The notes: generated by a model not told the origin, from the letters alone. A DNA stretch of 64,000 nucleotides from Rhabdonatronobacter sediminivivens (GCF_013415485.1 NZ_JACBXS010000007.1:1-64000), one strand, 5' to 3'. Shown: positions 1 to 9,555, numbered from the stretch's first letter. A program made the numbers and translations.

Positions 1-106
1 ATGATCTCCGTTCTGTGTCGCAACTGAACAGAATCACAACCTGCTGAATTCACTCAACTCATTTCCGATTGGCCTCTAAGGTCACAGGGCGTTTTTGGGC
101 GTGCTG

Positions 107-928
107 TCAGGTCACCCCGGCTTCCCGGGCGCGGTCCACCAGCCAGTCGCGCGCATCGAGCATGTCCTCAAGCGTGCCGAACTGGTTCATGTAATGGCCG
201 GTGAAACCCGCAGCCTCGATCCGGCGGAACATGTCGCCGAAATCCATGTTGCCCTCGCCCGGTTTCAGATGGATCTCGACATCGCCGTGATTGTCGGCCA
301 GGCGCACTTCCTTGGCGCGAACCATGTCGAGGGCATCGACAAAACCCGCCACACCCTCGTCATAGAGATGGGCGTGATTGGCGGTGAAGGCGAAGCGCAG
401 CGCGTCCGATTTCAGGTTGTCGAAGTAATACAGGCATTCCTCGATGGTGCAGGCCAGATACTGGACTTCGGCATCCTTCGGTTCGCGGTTCGTGTTTTCC
501 AGAAGCAGCAGCGCGCCCTTCTGTTCGGCATAATCGGCCGCGCGCTTCAAGCGTTCCAGCCCGGCGACGCGGCGTGCCTCATAATCGCCGGTGAAGTGAT
601 ACCCGGCATGGACGATCACCCATTCCGCACCCGTGGCAAGCTGAAGGTCGATATAGCTGCGCAGGTATTCATCGGCTGCGTCCGCAACAAAGGGCGAGCG
701 TTCGGCGATGTTCACGCCGGACACCGTATGCAGTCCAAGGTGAATGTCGGTTTCCTCGACCAGCGCGCGTATGGCAGAGGCGCGGGCGTGGACGTCATGC
801 TGATCGTTGGGTGCAAAATCGCATTGCACATCCAGATATTTCACATCGTTTGCCGCAGCCCAGCGGATGGCCTCTTCGATCGGCAGGATGTTTCCGGTAT
901 CGACACCGATCCGGTCCTTGAGTTTCAT
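107..928 (-). CDS. Sugar phosphate isomerase/epimerase-like TIM-barrel protein
   Basis: A 273-residue protein of the xylose isomerase-like TIM-barrel (AP endonuclease family 2) superfamily. Visible family features are the metal-site segments LHTVSG (residues about 77-82), VHAGYHF, the Glu in LLLENTN and the late HLKPGEGNMDF segment, typical of enzymes that isomerise or epimerise sugars or hydroxy-keto acids through a divalent metal. The start is set at MKLKDRIG, 11 codons inside the longest frame, because the alignment-like core begins there. It is the last gene of a leftward operon that begins with an aminotransferase and TctCBA, and lies 22 bp after the methyltransferase. The substrate is not evident; a small hydroxyacid or sugar acid delivered by the TTT transporter is a guess. 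Confidence 0.72.
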   Translation of the reverse strand: MKLKDRIGVDTGNILPIEEAIRWAAANDVKYLDVQCDFAPNDQHDVHARASAIRALVEETDIHLGLHTVSGVNIAERSPFVADAADEYLRSYIDLQLATGAEWVIVHAGYHFTGDYEARRVAGLERLKRAADYAEQKGALLLLENTNREPKDAEVQYLACTIEECLYYFDNLKSDALRFAFTANHAHLYDEGVAGFVDALDMVRAKEVRLADNHGDVEIHLKPGEGNMDFGDMFRRIEAAGFTGHYMNQFGTLEDMLDARDWLVDRAREAGVT

Positions 929-950
929 TGCAAGCCTCCTGTTGTATTGG

Positions 951-1775
951 TCACGGAACACGGCCCGTCACGACCCATGCGGTTGCAGTGAGCGAGCGCG
1001 GCCCATCCGGCGCGCCGGACAGAAAGGCGCGGCGCACCGCGCGCGCGACATCCGCGCGCCGGTTTTCGGGCAGCCCGGCGACATAGCCGCCAACCGGGCC
1101 CTGGCCGCCCAGAAGTGGCGACCAGTAATCATCGAAATCGGCGAAATCCATCCGGATGGTCACCGAGTCGCGCACGATGTCTGCCAGACCGCCCCGAGCC
1201 AGCAGATCGGGCATCCCTTCGGGCAAGGCCAGCGGATTGGCGAAGATCCTGTCGCGCAGTTCGGCGGCGGTCTCGTCCAGCATGGCGGCGGTGTCCCACA
1301 GCAGGCGCTGATAGACCAGTCCACCGCGAAAATCCCACCCGGACAGCAAAATGCGCCCACCGGGCTGCACCACCCGCGCCATTTCGCGGATCGCGGTATC
1401 GGGGTCGGACACGAAATTCAGGACGATCAGTGCGCAGGCCGCTGCAAAGCCATCATCCGGCAGGGGCAGGGCGCAGGCATCGCCGTGGCGGAAATCAATC
1501 CGCTGCGCCTCGGCGCGGTCGCGTGCAAAGGCCAGATAGGGCTCGGCCACATCGACGCCGGTGATCTGGCGGTCGGGGTGATGGGTGGCCAGGGCGCAGG
1601 CCAGGCTTCCGGTGCCGCAGCCCACGTCCAGCAGGGGGCCTTCGGGCAGCGGGGCGGAAGGCGGATCGATGCAGTCCCTTGCGATGCGCTCTGCCACGCG
1701 CGCGGTCCACCGCCCGATGAAACGCTCATAGGCGGGGCCGTCGCTGGCGCTGTATGTTGAGGTGCTCTGGGCCAT
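951..1775 (-). CDS. Class I SAM-dependent methyltransferase
   Basis: A 274-residue methyltransferase of the Methyltransf_11/25 type. Motif I is LLDVGCGTGSL near residue 48, followed by VDVAEPYLAFAR (acidic residue binding the SAM ribose) and a motif III-like region around VVQPGGRILLSGW. No substrate-specificity domain is recognisable; UbiE-like or small-molecule methylation are both possible. It lies 15 bp downstream of tctA and is probably co-transcribed with it, so the link to the transporter's substrate is positional only. Confidence 0.75.
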   Translation of the reverse strand: MAQSTSTYSASDGPAYERFIGRWTARVAERIARDCIDPPSAPLPEGPLLDVGCGTGSLACALATHHPDRQITGVDVAEPYLAFARDRAEAQRIDFRHGDACALPLPDDGFAAACALIVLNFVSDPDTAIREMARVVQPGGRILLSGWDFRGGLVYQRLLWDTAAMLDETAAELRDRIFANPLALPEGMPDLLARGGLADIVRDSVTIRMDFADFDDYWSPLLGGQGPVGGYVAGLPENRRADVARAVRRAFLSGAPDGPRSLTATAWVVTGRVP

Positions 1776-1790
1776 TTTCGGGGTCTTTCT

Positions 1791-3293
1791 TCAGGAGTTC
1801 CGGCGCTGCCGCAGGGATTTCAGCAGGCGTTTGATCGGATCGGAGAACAGCAGAACCAGGATGATCAGGAACAGGATCATCGACAGCGGGCGTTGCAGGA
1901 TGAACCAGATCACGTTCTGATCCCCGGCAAGCTGCACCGTGCGGCTGAGGTTGAGTTCGGCCAGAGGCCCCAGGATCAGCCCCAGAATGAACGGGACCAC
2001 CGAGAACCCGAAACGGATCATCGTGTATCCGATGATGCCGAAGACCAGCGCCTGCAGGGTCAGCATGAAATTGAAGGCCAGGACATAGGATCCCAGCATC
2101 GAGACGACGATCACACAGGGAATGAGGATTGCCGTGGGCACCAGGCTCAGCAGGCCCAGCTGCTTGGCAAAGGCCAGACCCAGCACCAGCGTGGCGACCC
2201 CACCGACGATGACCGCCAGGATCATGGTATAGGTCAGCTGGATATCGGCGCCGAACATGTCCGGGCCGGGCCGCACCGCATGCAGCATCAGTGCCGCCAG
2301 CAGGATTGCCGCCTGGTTGGAGCCGGGAATGCCGAAGGCAAGTGTCGGCACCAGAGAGCCCGAGATCACCGAGTTGTTGGCCGCATCCGCCGCGACCAGC
2401 CCGCCGGGATGGCCCTTGCCGTAGCGTTCCGGTTCCTTGCTGGACCGCTTCGCCTCGCCATAGGCGACAAAGGCCGCGACGGTGCCGCCCTCGCCCGGGA
2501 CAACGCCCAGCGCAATGCCGATGGCCGTGGATTTCAGCAGCGTCCACCATTCCTTGAGCGTCCACCAGATCCCCTTGATCCGGCTGCCGGTCTTTGACAG
2601 GGCGGCCGCGATCGACCCTCCGCGCTGGCCGGCAAGGCGCATCATCTCGGCCACGGCAAAGACCCCGATGAAGGCCGCGACAAGGTTGATGCCATCATAA
2701 AGTTCGGGAATGCCCATGGTATATCGTGGTTGCGCGCGGATCAGACTGGTGCCGATCGATGCCACAAGCGCGCCCAGCGCCCCGGCGATCAGGCCTTTCA
2801 GAAGGCTCCCGCGCGAAATCGACACGATCACGGCCAGCCCCACGACACCCAGCATGAAGAACTCGGGCGAGCCGAACAGCATCACCAGTTGCATGAGCAG
2901 CGGTGCAATCAGGATCAGAAGGATACCGCCCAGGATCGATCCGATCCCCGAAGCCGTGGCCGACACGGCGATTGCGGTCACGCCTTCACCCTGTTTGGCC
3001 AGCGGGTAGCCGTCGAAGACCGCTGCCGCCGAAGAGGAATTGCCCGGCGTGTTGATCAGGATGGACGGGATGGACCCGGCGTATTGCCCGCCGGTATATG
3101 CCCCGATCAGCAGGATCATCGCGCTTTCCGGGCTCATGCCGATGGTGAAGGGCATCATCAGCGTCAGCACCAGCGGGCCGCCGATCCCGGGCATGGCGCC
3201 GCCGACGGCGCCGATCAGGAATCCCAGGATTGCGTACCATATGTTGTCCGGCTGCAGGGTGACAGCGGCCGCAGCGCCAAGGGCTTCGAACAT
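1791..3293 (-). CDS. tctA: Tripartite tricarboxylate transporter large permease TctA
   Basis: A 500-residue integral membrane protein of the TctA family, the large permease of a TTT secondary transporter that imports carboxylates with a periplasmic binding protein. It shows the characteristic glycine/proline-rich segment near residues 27-42 (GAVGGAMPGIGGPL), INTPGNSSSAAAVFDG near 80-95, and the repeated GVVPGEGGTVAAFVAYGEA motif in the second half, consistent with the internal duplication of the family. About 11-12 hydrophobic helices are visible. Length is normal for the family. It is preceded by tctB (33-bp gap) and tctC in the same orientation. Confidence 0.93.
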   Translation of the reverse strand: MFEALGAAAAVTLQPDNIWYAILGFLIGAVGGAMPGIGGPLVLTLMMPFTIGMSPESAMILLIGAYTGGQYAGSIPSILINTPGNSSSAAAVFDGYPLAKQGEGVTAIAVSATASGIGSILGGILLILIAPLLMQLVMLFGSPEFFMLGVVGLAVIVSISRGSLLKGLIAGALGALVASIGTSLIRAQPRYTMGIPELYDGINLVAAFIGVFAVAEMMRLAGQRGGSIAAALSKTGSRIKGIWWTLKEWWTLLKSTAIGIALGVVPGEGGTVAAFVAYGEAKRSSKEPERYGKGHPGGLVAADAANNSVISGSLVPTLAFGIPGSNQAAILLAALMLHAVRPGPDMFGADIQLTYTMILAVIVGGVATLVLGLAFAKQLGLLSLVPTAILIPCVIVVSMLGSYVLAFNFMLTLQALVFGIIGYTMIRFGFSVVPFILGLILGPLAELNLSRTVQLAGDQNVIWFILQRPLSMILFLIILVLLFSDPIKRLLKSLRQRRNS

Positions 3294-3325
3294 GTTATCT
3301 CCAGTGCGTCAGGATCCGCGCCGCA

Positions 3326-3898
3326 TCAGGGCGCAAGCCAGGGGAGTTCCAGTAGCCGGCCTGCTTCCACAGGCACGAACAGGATGCGCCCGAACAGGAA
3401 CCAGACCGCGACCAGCATGCCCGCCGTGACCCCGGCCAGGGTCGGCAGGTGGCGCGAACCGGTCATCCACATGTAGGCGGGCACGAACAACAGCGTGGCC
3501 ACCAGGAAGCTGAAGAAATGGGCCACCAGAAGGAACAGGCCGAAGGCTGCGGTGGCGACAGTGGTGACAGCGGTGGCGCGGGCGCTGTAGTCAGGGTCCA
3601 CAGGATCGCGCAGATGGTCCAGCCCGGCCGCGCGCAGCTTGCGCAGCAGGAACATCTGTTCAATGGCGTAGAACACCAGACAGATCAGGATGAAACTGCT
3701 CAGGATCAGCGGCCAACGCCGGATCTGATAATGGAATTCCAGCGCCCCGATCAGCGCCAGCGCCGAGATCACGCCAAGACAGGCGCAGAACAACCAGTGC
3801 GAAGGACGATCCGGCAGCTTTCCGGGGTCAGGCGTGGCGTCAGGCCGGTCCGCTCCGGGGTCCTGTTCCGGTCCTTTTGTCGAAGGCGTGTCGATCAT
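3326..3898 (-). CDS. tctB: Tripartite tricarboxylate transporter small permease TctB
   Basis: A protein of about 190 residues with four hydrophobic helices, matching the small membrane subunit TctB of TTT transporters. The first helix (LFCACLGVISALALIGALEF) follows a polar, proline-rich N-terminal tail. The start is placed at MIDTPSTKG, 17 codons inside the longest frame; this is a choice by context rather than by a strong ribosome site. Sequence conservation in TctB is weak, so the call rests on size, topology and its position between tctC and tctA. Confidence 0.82.
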   Translation of the reverse strand: MIDTPSTKGPEQDPGADRPDATPDPGKLPDRPSHWLFCACLGVISALALIGALEFHYQIRRWPLILSSFILICLVFYAIEQMFLLRKLRAAGLDHLRDPVDPDYSARATAVTTVATAAFGLFLLVAHFFSFLVATLLFVPAYMWMTGSRHLPTLAGVTAGMLVAVWFLFGRILFVPVEAGRLLELPWLAP

Positions 3899-3986
3899 GG
3901 CCGGGGCATCCTCTTCGGCGCCAACCGGCCGTGATCGACCGATCCGCATCCGTCTTGTGGGCGTCTGTCATTGCTCGGGGCGGCAG

Positions 3987-4019
3987 GCACCCGCATGGCC
4001 GGGAACGGCATGCGGGTGC
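3987..4019 (-). other. Intercistronic hairpin between tctC and tctB
   Basis: A perfect 11-bp inverted repeat (GCACCCGCATG / CATGCGGGTGC) with an 11-nt loop lies 11 bp after the tctC stop codon. There is no T-run on the transcribed strand, so a simple terminator is unlikely. Such hairpins after binding-protein genes commonly protect the upstream mRNA from 3' decay, giving more binding protein than permease; that role is inferred. Confidence 0.6.
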
Positions 4020-4029
4020 TGCTGGCCGG

Positions 4030-5001
4030 TCAGTTCCCGGCGATCTCGTCGAAATTCGGAATCTCGCCGATGATCCTGAAGGCTTCGGCCGCGGACCGCG
4101 ATGTCGCTTCAGCGCCGACGAACATGACCGGGTTGCCGGTGTTTTCGGACCATTCCTGGATCTGATCCGAATTCACCGCTTCCTCCAGGCAGGCTTCCAT
4201 CGCGGCAAGGCGCTCTTCATCCATGCCCGGAGGTGCTGCGACCGTGCGCAGCCAGAAGCCAAGCGCGGACAGGTCCTCGTATCCCTGCTCTTCGGCCGTC
4301 GGAACGTCCGGGTAGAGCGGCGAACGCTCGGCGCCAAGCGACGCGATGGGCAGCAACTGCCCCGATCCCACCGCGCTCTGCCCCGAGGCATCGGTGGTCA
4401 CGCCGCCGGGAACTTCCTGGCGCAGGATCGCCGCAACCAGTTGCGCCCCGCCGTCATAGACAACCAGTTCCTGCCAGTCGAGGCCCCACTGGTCGCGCAT
4501 GACATGGGTGATCACCTCACCGCCACCGACACGGTCCTGCGCGCCGATCACGGATTCTCCGCCTTCGTAAAGCGCCATCAGGTCGTCGATATTTTCGGCC
4601 GCTTCAGGGTGCGCATAGAGCACCAGCGTCGATGACCCGTAGGTGCCGACATAGGTCATGTCCCGGATATCGACCTGGGCGTCTTCGCCGCGCGACAGCT
4701 GGGTGATCGGGATTGCGGGCAGGTTGAACACCGTGATGGTATGCCCGTCCGGGTTGGAGCGATGCGCCTGTCCGATGCCCAGAAGGTGACCATCCCCCGG
4801 CACATTGCGCACCGCGACATTGGTTCCCAGACAGTCGGCCATGACCGGCAGAATGGTGCGGGCATAGGTGTCCGACCCGCCCCCGGCCCCGACCGGCACG
4901 ATCACGTTGATCGTGCGCCAGCGCAGATCCTGTGCGGCGACCTGCATGGCGCTGGCGCCGACCACAAGGGCGCCAATTGCAACTGCTGCCTTGAGTTTCA
5001 T
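4030..5001 (-). CDS. tctC: TTT transporter periplasmic substrate-binding protein (TctC/Bug family)
   Basis: A 323-residue Bug/TctC-type periplasmic binding protein. The N-terminus MKLKAAVAIGALVVGASAMQ is a Sec signal peptide with a likely cleavage after VAAQ near residue 24; this decides the start 13 codons inside the longest frame. The mature part begins with WRTINVIVPVGAGGGSDTYAR, the first conserved Bug loop that contacts the ligand carboxylate, and contains the second-lobe pattern GGAQLVAAILRQEVPGGVTT. It captures a carboxylate for TctAB. The substrate cannot be read from the sequence; the neighbouring aminotransferase and hydroxyacid dehydrogenase suggest a hydroxy- or keto-acid. Confidence 0.9.
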   Translation of the reverse strand: MKLKAAVAIGALVVGASAMQVAAQDLRWRTINVIVPVGAGGGSDTYARTILPVMADCLGTNVAVRNVPGDGHLLGIGQAHRSNPDGHTITVFNLPAIPITQLSRGEDAQVDIRDMTYVGTYGSSTLVLYAHPEAAENIDDLMALYEGGESVIGAQDRVGGGEVITHVMRDQWGLDWQELVVYDGGAQLVAAILRQEVPGGVTTDASGQSAVGSGQLLPIASLGAERSPLYPDVPTAEEQGYEDLSALGFWLRTVAAPPGMDEERLAAMEACLEEAVNSDQIQEWSENTGNPVMFVGAEATSRSAAEAFRIIGEIPNFDEIAGN

Positions 5002-5069
5002 GAAGTTCCTCCCATTTCCTCGGGTTGCGTCATGCGCCATCCCCTCCCCGGGACGGGGCGCACGCTGTA

Positions 5070-6284
5070 TCAGCCGGTTCTGCGCTTGTTCTGCGGTGTC
5101 ACGTCTCCGACTGAATTCTGGGGTGTTTCGGCAAGATGGTTCAGGGCCGCTTGAACGCCACCCTGCTGGTGAGGCACGCCGGCAAGCTGAAGGCCCATTT
5201 CGATCCCCGACAGGGTGCCGGCCAGCATGAGGTCATTGAAATCGCCCAGATGACCGATCCGGAACACCTTGTCGGAAACCTTGCCCAGCCCGTTTCCAAG
5301 CGACATGTCGAATGTATCGGCCACGACCTTGCGGAACGCATCCGCGCTGTGGCCCTGGGGCATCATCACCGCAGTCAGTGACCCGGAGTAATGCCGCGGT
5401 TCCTGGCACAACACCTCAAGCCCCCAGGCCGCAACCGCCTTGCGGGTCGCTTCGCCGTGGCGCGCATGGCGGGCGAAGACGGCGTCAAGCCCTTCCTCGT
5501 GCAGCATGTCGACGGCCTCGGCCAGGCCATAGAGCAGGTTTGTCGCCGGGGTGTAGGGGAAATAGCCGGTGGCGTTGGGGCCGTCCATTTCCTCCCACGA
5601 CCAGAAGGAGCGGGGCAGTTGCGCGGTTTTCGCGGCCTCGCGCGCCTTGGCGCTGACGGCGTTGAAGCTCAGTCCGGGCGGCAGCATCAGACCCTTTTGC
5701 GACCCGCCAACCGTGACATCGACCCCCCATTCATCATGGCGATAGTCGATCGAGGCCAGCGACGAAATGGTATCGACCATCAGCAGGGCCGGGTGTCCGG
5801 CGGCATCCAGAGCCTTGCGGATTTCGGGGATCTGGGTGACGCAGCCGGTCGATGTCTCGTTATGGACCACGCAGACGGCCTTGATGTCGTGGTTGCGGTC
5901 CTCGCGCAGTTGGCTTTCGATGGCCTGCGGGTCGGCGCCAGCGCGCCAGTCGCCCTGGATGAAGACCGCATCAAGCCCCAGCCGCGCAGCCATGCTCTTC
6001 CACAGCGTTGCGAACTGCCCGGTTTCAAACATCAGGACCCGGTCGCCGGGCGACAGGGTGTTGACCAGCGCGGCCTCCCACGCACCGGTGCCCGAGGCGG
6101 GGTAGATATAGACCGGCTCACGGGTGCGAAAGACGCTTTGCATCCCGTCCAGAACGCGGCGGCCAAGCTCACCGAAGGCCGGGCTGCGATGGTCCATGGT
6201 GGGCAGGTCCATCGCGCGCAGGATACGGTCGGGCACATTGGTCGGTCCGGGTATCTGCAGAAAATGGCGGCCTGGCTTGCGCAT
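5070..6284 (-). CDS. Class V aminotransferase, serine/alanine/aspartate-glyoxylate type
   Basis: A 404-residue PLP-dependent aminotransferase of the alanine-glyoxylate / serine-glyoxylate family. It begins with the family's PGPTNVP and MDHRSPAFGEL motifs, has YPASGTGAWEAAL for phosphate binding, VDTISSLASIDYRHDEW for the PLP pyridine Asp, and the Schiff-base lysine in VTVGGSQKGLMLPPGL (about residue 195). Related enzymes transfer the amino group of serine, aspartate or alanine to glyoxylate; the amino donor here is undetermined, and BhcA-like aspartate-glyoxylate activity is possible although no bhcBCD genes adjoin it. It is the first gene of the leftward TTT-transporter operon and diverges from the FAD/Fe-S dehydrogenase gene. 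Confidence 0.85.
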   Translation of the reverse strand: MRKPGRHFLQIPGPTNVPDRILRAMDLPTMDHRSPAFGELGRRVLDGMQSVFRTREPVYIYPASGTGAWEAALVNTLSPGDRVLMFETGQFATLWKSMAARLGLDAVFIQGDWRAGADPQAIESQLREDRNHDIKAVCVVHNETSTGCVTQIPEIRKALDAAGHPALLMVDTISSLASIDYRHDEWGVDVTVGGSQKGLMLPPGLSFNAVSAKAREAAKTAQLPRSFWSWEEMDGPNATGYFPYTPATNLLYGLAEAVDMLHEEGLDAVFARHARHGEATRKAVAAWGLEVLCQEPRHYSGSLTAVMMPQGHSADAFRKVVADTFDMSLGNGLGKVSDKVFRIGHLGDFNDLMLAGTLSGIEMGLQLAGVPHQQGGVQAALNHLAETPQNSVGDVTPQNKRRTG

Positions 6285-6362
6285 AGCGATGATCTCCCCT
6301 GATTCCCTTCATGTCCTGGCCCGGAACGGCAGTTTCTGCGCCAAGACGCCCTCTTTGAATTA

Positions 6363-6413
6363 TATATTCTGCATTACGTCAAGTATAATATTGAATTTTG
6401 CATTATATTCTGC
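6363..6413. promoter_or_regulatory. AT-rich divergent promoter region with two direct repeats
   Basis: The 211-bp gap between the aminotransferase and FAD/Fe-S dehydrogenase genes contains a strongly AT-rich block, unlike the surrounding sequence. The 10-bp word TATATTCTGC occurs at 6363-6372 and again at 6404-6413, 41 bp apart, close to four helical turns. This is a candidate operator/promoter block for both divergent units. The GntR/FCD regulator encoded 3 kb downstream is the obvious candidate to bind it, but that is inference. Confidence 0.5.
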
Positions 6414-6495
6414 CAGACAATCCGCATGCCCGCAGCTTCAAGCCTGCGGGCGCCAAGGGCCGCAGGCCAACCGATATCTCGAGAATGAGGGGCAA

Positions 6496-9400
6496 ATGTC
6501 AGCATCCCAACCCCGTCCTGACCGATCCGATTCGCGCTTCGAACAGCGCTTGCGTGACGCCGTAAGCGGTGAGGTGATGTTCGATGCCTTCTCGCGCGGG
6601 CGCTACGCGACCGATGCGTCGATCTATCAGATCATGCCTCAGGCCGTCGTCACGCCCCGCTCGACCCAGGAGATGGCGGCCGCGCTGGCGATTGCGCGTG
6701 ACGAAGGCGTGGCGGTGACCCCCCGGGGGGGCGGCACCTCGCAGAACGGGCAGACGATCAACGCCTCCATGGTGATGGACACCACACGATACCTCAACCG
6801 CGTGATCGAGGTGGATGCCGACAACCGGCGCGCGGTGGTCGAACCCGGCGTGGTGCTGGATGAGCTCAACCGCATGTTGAAGCCGCACGGGCTGTGGTTC
6901 CCGGTCGATGTGTCCACGGCGTCGCGCGCCACCATCGGCGGCATGGCGGGGAACAACTCCTGCGGCACTCGGTCGCTGCGCTACGGACGGATGCGCGACA
7001 ATGTGCTGGGCATCGACGCCCGGCTGGCTGATGGCCGCGCGCTGCACTTCGGCACGGTCCAGCGCGATCAGGCCATTGCGCAATCGCCCGCGCGCGATGA
7101 CGGCCTGGTGGCCCGCCTGCTGGAGCTTGGCGCGCAGGAGGCCGAAGAGATCGGCGCGCGCTTTCCCGATGTGCTGCGGCGCGTGGGCGGCTACAATATT
7201 GACGCGCTGGTGCCGAAGGGGCCGACCAACAACCTCGCCGAACTCCTGGTCGGATCCGAAGGCACGTTGGCGCTGTTCGAGCGGATCGAGATCGCGCTTT
7301 CGCCCGTGATCCGCAACAAGGTCTTCGGGGTCTGCCATTTTCCGCGCTTCCATGATGCGATGGAGGCCGCGCAGCATCTGGTCACGCTGGACCCGATAGC
7401 GGTGGAGCTGGTGGACCGCACCATGATCGAGTTGTCCCGCGACATCGACATCTTCCGCCCGACGCTGGAACGCTGCGTGCGCGGAGAACCGGATGCGCTG
7501 CTGATCGTCGAATTCGGCGAAGAGGACCCGTCCGAAAACCTGCGCCGGCTTGAACGGTTGTCCGAGATGATGGGGGATCTGGGCTATTCCTGGAGCGGGC
7601 AGGGGCGGCGCTGGGGCGGCATGGTCCCGGTCAAGGACCCCGCGCTGCAGGCGGCCATCACCGAGGTGCGCCAGGCGGGCCTGAATATCATGATGTCCAT
7701 GAAATCCGAAGGCAAGCCGGTGTCTTTCGTCGAGGATTGCGCCGTCCCGCTGGAGCATCTGGGCGCCTATACCAGCCGCCTGACCGAGGTCTTCGAACGC
7801 CACGGCACGCGGGGCACATGGTATGCCCACGCATCGGTGGGCTGCCTGCATGTGCGCCCGGTGCTGAACCTGAAGCAGGACAAGGACGTGCGCGCGATGC
7901 GCGCCATCGCCGAAGAGGCCATGGCCCTGGTGCGCGACTACAAGGGGTCGCATTCCGGCGAGCATGGCGATGGCATCTCGCGCTCGGAGTTTCACGAACC
8001 CATGTTCGGGCGGCGCATGGTTGCGGCCTTTGAAACGGTCAAGACCGGCTTTGACCCCGATGGCGTGCTCAACCCCGGGCGGATCGTCAACCCGCCGCGC
8101 ATGGATGACCGCAGCCTCATGCGCTTCCCGCCCGGATACAAGGCCGAGGATCGCAAGGTTGCCCTGGAGTGGTCGGCCTGGCCCGGTGCGTCGGGCGGGC
8201 TGCAGGGCGCGGTGGAAATGTGCAACAACAACGGCGCCTGCCGCAAGCTGAAGGGGGGGGCCATGTGCCCGTCCTTCCGGGTCACGCGCAATGAGCGTGA
8301 TGTCACCCGGGGGCGGGCCAACACGCTGCGGCTGGCGCTTTCGGGGCAGTTGGGTCCGGATGCGCTCAGCTCGGATGCCATGGCGGAAACCCTGTCGTTG
8401 TGCGTCTCCTGCAAGGCATGCAAGCGCGAATGTCCCACCGGCGTGGATATGGCCCGGATGAAGATCGAGGTCCAGGCCGCGCGGGCGCAGCGGCACGGGC
8501 TGTCGCTGCGGGACCGGACCATCGCCTATCTGCCCCGCTACGCACCGGTGGCTGCCCGGCTGGCCGGGCTGATGAACCTGCGCAACCGTGTGCCGCTGCT
8601 GGCCCGGCTGGGCGAGCGCCTGCTTGGCCTCAGCGCCGAAAGACCCCTGCCAAGCTGGCGGCGCGATGTCTTTGACGGCCAGACCGCAGGGCCCGAAGAT
8701 GGCCGCGAAGTGGTGCTGTTCACCGACACGTTCAACCGCCATTTCGAACCAGAGAACGCCCGCGCTGCGGTAAATGTGCTGGCGGCGGCGGGGTTTCGGG
8801 TGCTGATGCCGCGGGCAACGCAGCAACCGGGGCGGGGCTTGTGTTGCGGACGCAGTTTCCTGGCCGCGGGGCTGGTGGATCAGGCCCGCACCGAGCTGAC
8901 ACGCACCCTGGACACTCTGGCACCACTGGCGCACCGGGGCGTGCCGATCCTGGGGCTGGAGCCAAGCTGCCTGATGACGCTGCGCGACGAAGCCCCGGCC
9001 CTGCTGCCCGGGGATGACGCCGACGCCGTCAAGGCCTGCGCCTTGCTGGTGGATGAGTTCCTGGCCGCCGAAGCTGCGGCGGGTCGTCTGGACCTGCCCC
9101 TGTCCCCGCTGGCGGGCGAGGCGCATGTGCACGGGCATTGCCACCAGAAGGCATTCAATGCGTTCCAGCCGACCCTGGAGATGCTGCGCCTGATCCCTGA
9201 ACTGAAGGTCACGGCGATCGACTCCGGCTGCTGCGGTATGGCCGGGGCCTTTGGCTATCAGGCCGAAACCCTGGATGTATCCCGCGCCATGGCCGAGCTT
9301 TCGTTGCTTCCCGCCGTGCGCGCCGCCGGGCCCGAGGCGTTCATCGTGGCCGACGGGACATCGTGCCGCCACCAGATCGCCGACGGGTCCGGAAGGCCCG

Positions 9401-9519
9401 CAATGCATGCCATCCGCGTCCTGGAACGTGCAATCGTCGGCAGGCAAGACCACCCCACCGGCCCGGCGCCGGCGGCCCGGAAGGCTGCTCACAGTGCGCA
9501 GGTTTCGCAAAACCTGTAA
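6496..9519 (+). CDS. FAD-binding and (4Fe-4S)-binding 2-hydroxyacid dehydrogenase (D-lactate/D-2-hydroxyglutarate type)
   Basis: A 1007-residue fused flavoprotein/iron-sulfur protein. Residues about 40-260 are a PCMH-type FAD domain (TPRGGGTSQNGQ, GGMAGNNSCGTRSLRYG), followed by a FAD-oxidase C-terminal domain ending near the GEHGDGISRSEFHEPMFG motif. From about residue 570 there are two cysteine clusters for 4Fe-4S centres (CNNNGACRKL..CPSFR and CVSCKACKRECPTG), then CCG-type cysteine-rich segments (LCCGRSF, SGCCGMAGAFGY). This is the YdiJ-like architecture: oxidation of a D-2-hydroxyacid with electrons passed to the respiratory chain. The start at MSASQPRP has a GAGG site upstream; the longer frame runs back into the divergent gene. 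It probably makes the keto-acid handled by the divergent operon. Confidence 0.87.
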   Translation: MSASQPRPDRSDSRFEQRLRDAVSGEVMFDAFSRGRYATDASIYQIMPQAVVTPRSTQEMAAALAIARDEGVAVTPRGGGTSQNGQTINASMVMDTTRYLNRVIEVDADNRRAVVEPGVVLDELNRMLKPHGLWFPVDVSTASRATIGGMAGNNSCGTRSLRYGRMRDNVLGIDARLADGRALHFGTVQRDQAIAQSPARDDGLVARLLELGAQEAEEIGARFPDVLRRVGGYNIDALVPKGPTNNLAELLVGSEGTLALFERIEIALSPVIRNKVFGVCHFPRFHDAMEAAQHLVTLDPIAVELVDRTMIELSRDIDIFRPTLERCVRGEPDALLIVEFGEEDPSENLRRLERLSEMMGDLGYSWSGQGRRWGGMVPVKDPALQAAITEVRQAGLNIMMSMKSEGKPVSFVEDCAVPLEHLGAYTSRLTEVFERHGTRGTWYAHASVGCLHVRPVLNLKQDKDVRAMRAIAEEAMALVRDYKGSHSGEHGDGISRSEFHEPMFGRRMVAAFETVKTGFDPDGVLNPGRIVNPPRMDDRSLMRFPPGYKAEDRKVALEWSAWPGASGGLQGAVEMCNNNGACRKLKGGAMCPSFRVTRNERDVTRGRANTLRLALSGQLGPDALSSDAMAETLSLCVSCKACKRECPTGVDMARMKIEVQAARAQRHGLSLRDRTIAYLPRYAPVAARLAGLMNLRNRVPLLARLGERLLGLSAERPLPSWRRDVFDGQTAGPEDGREVVLFTDTFNRHFEPENARAAVNVLAAAGFRVLMPRATQQPGRGLCCGRSFLAAGLVDQARTELTRTLDTLAPLAHRGVPILGLEPSCLMTLRDEAPALLPGDDADAVKACALLVDEFLAAEAAAGRLDLPLSPLAGEAHVHGHCHQKAFNAFQPTLEMLRLIPELKVTAIDSGCCGMAGAFGYQAETLDVSRAMAELSLLPAVRAAGPEAFIVADGTSCRHQIADGSGRPAMHAIRVLERAIVGRQDHPTGPAPAARKAAHSAQVSQNL

Positions 9520-9555
9520 CAGCACGGTTCCACCACGCAGCCGCAGGATGTACCC

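Noticed and set aside
5070-6284. BhcA of the beta-hydroxyaspartate cycle
   Set aside because: Family is right but bhcB, bhcC and bhcD are not adjacent; the ornithine cyclodeaminase at 12.9 kb pairs with arginase, so it is not a BhcD.
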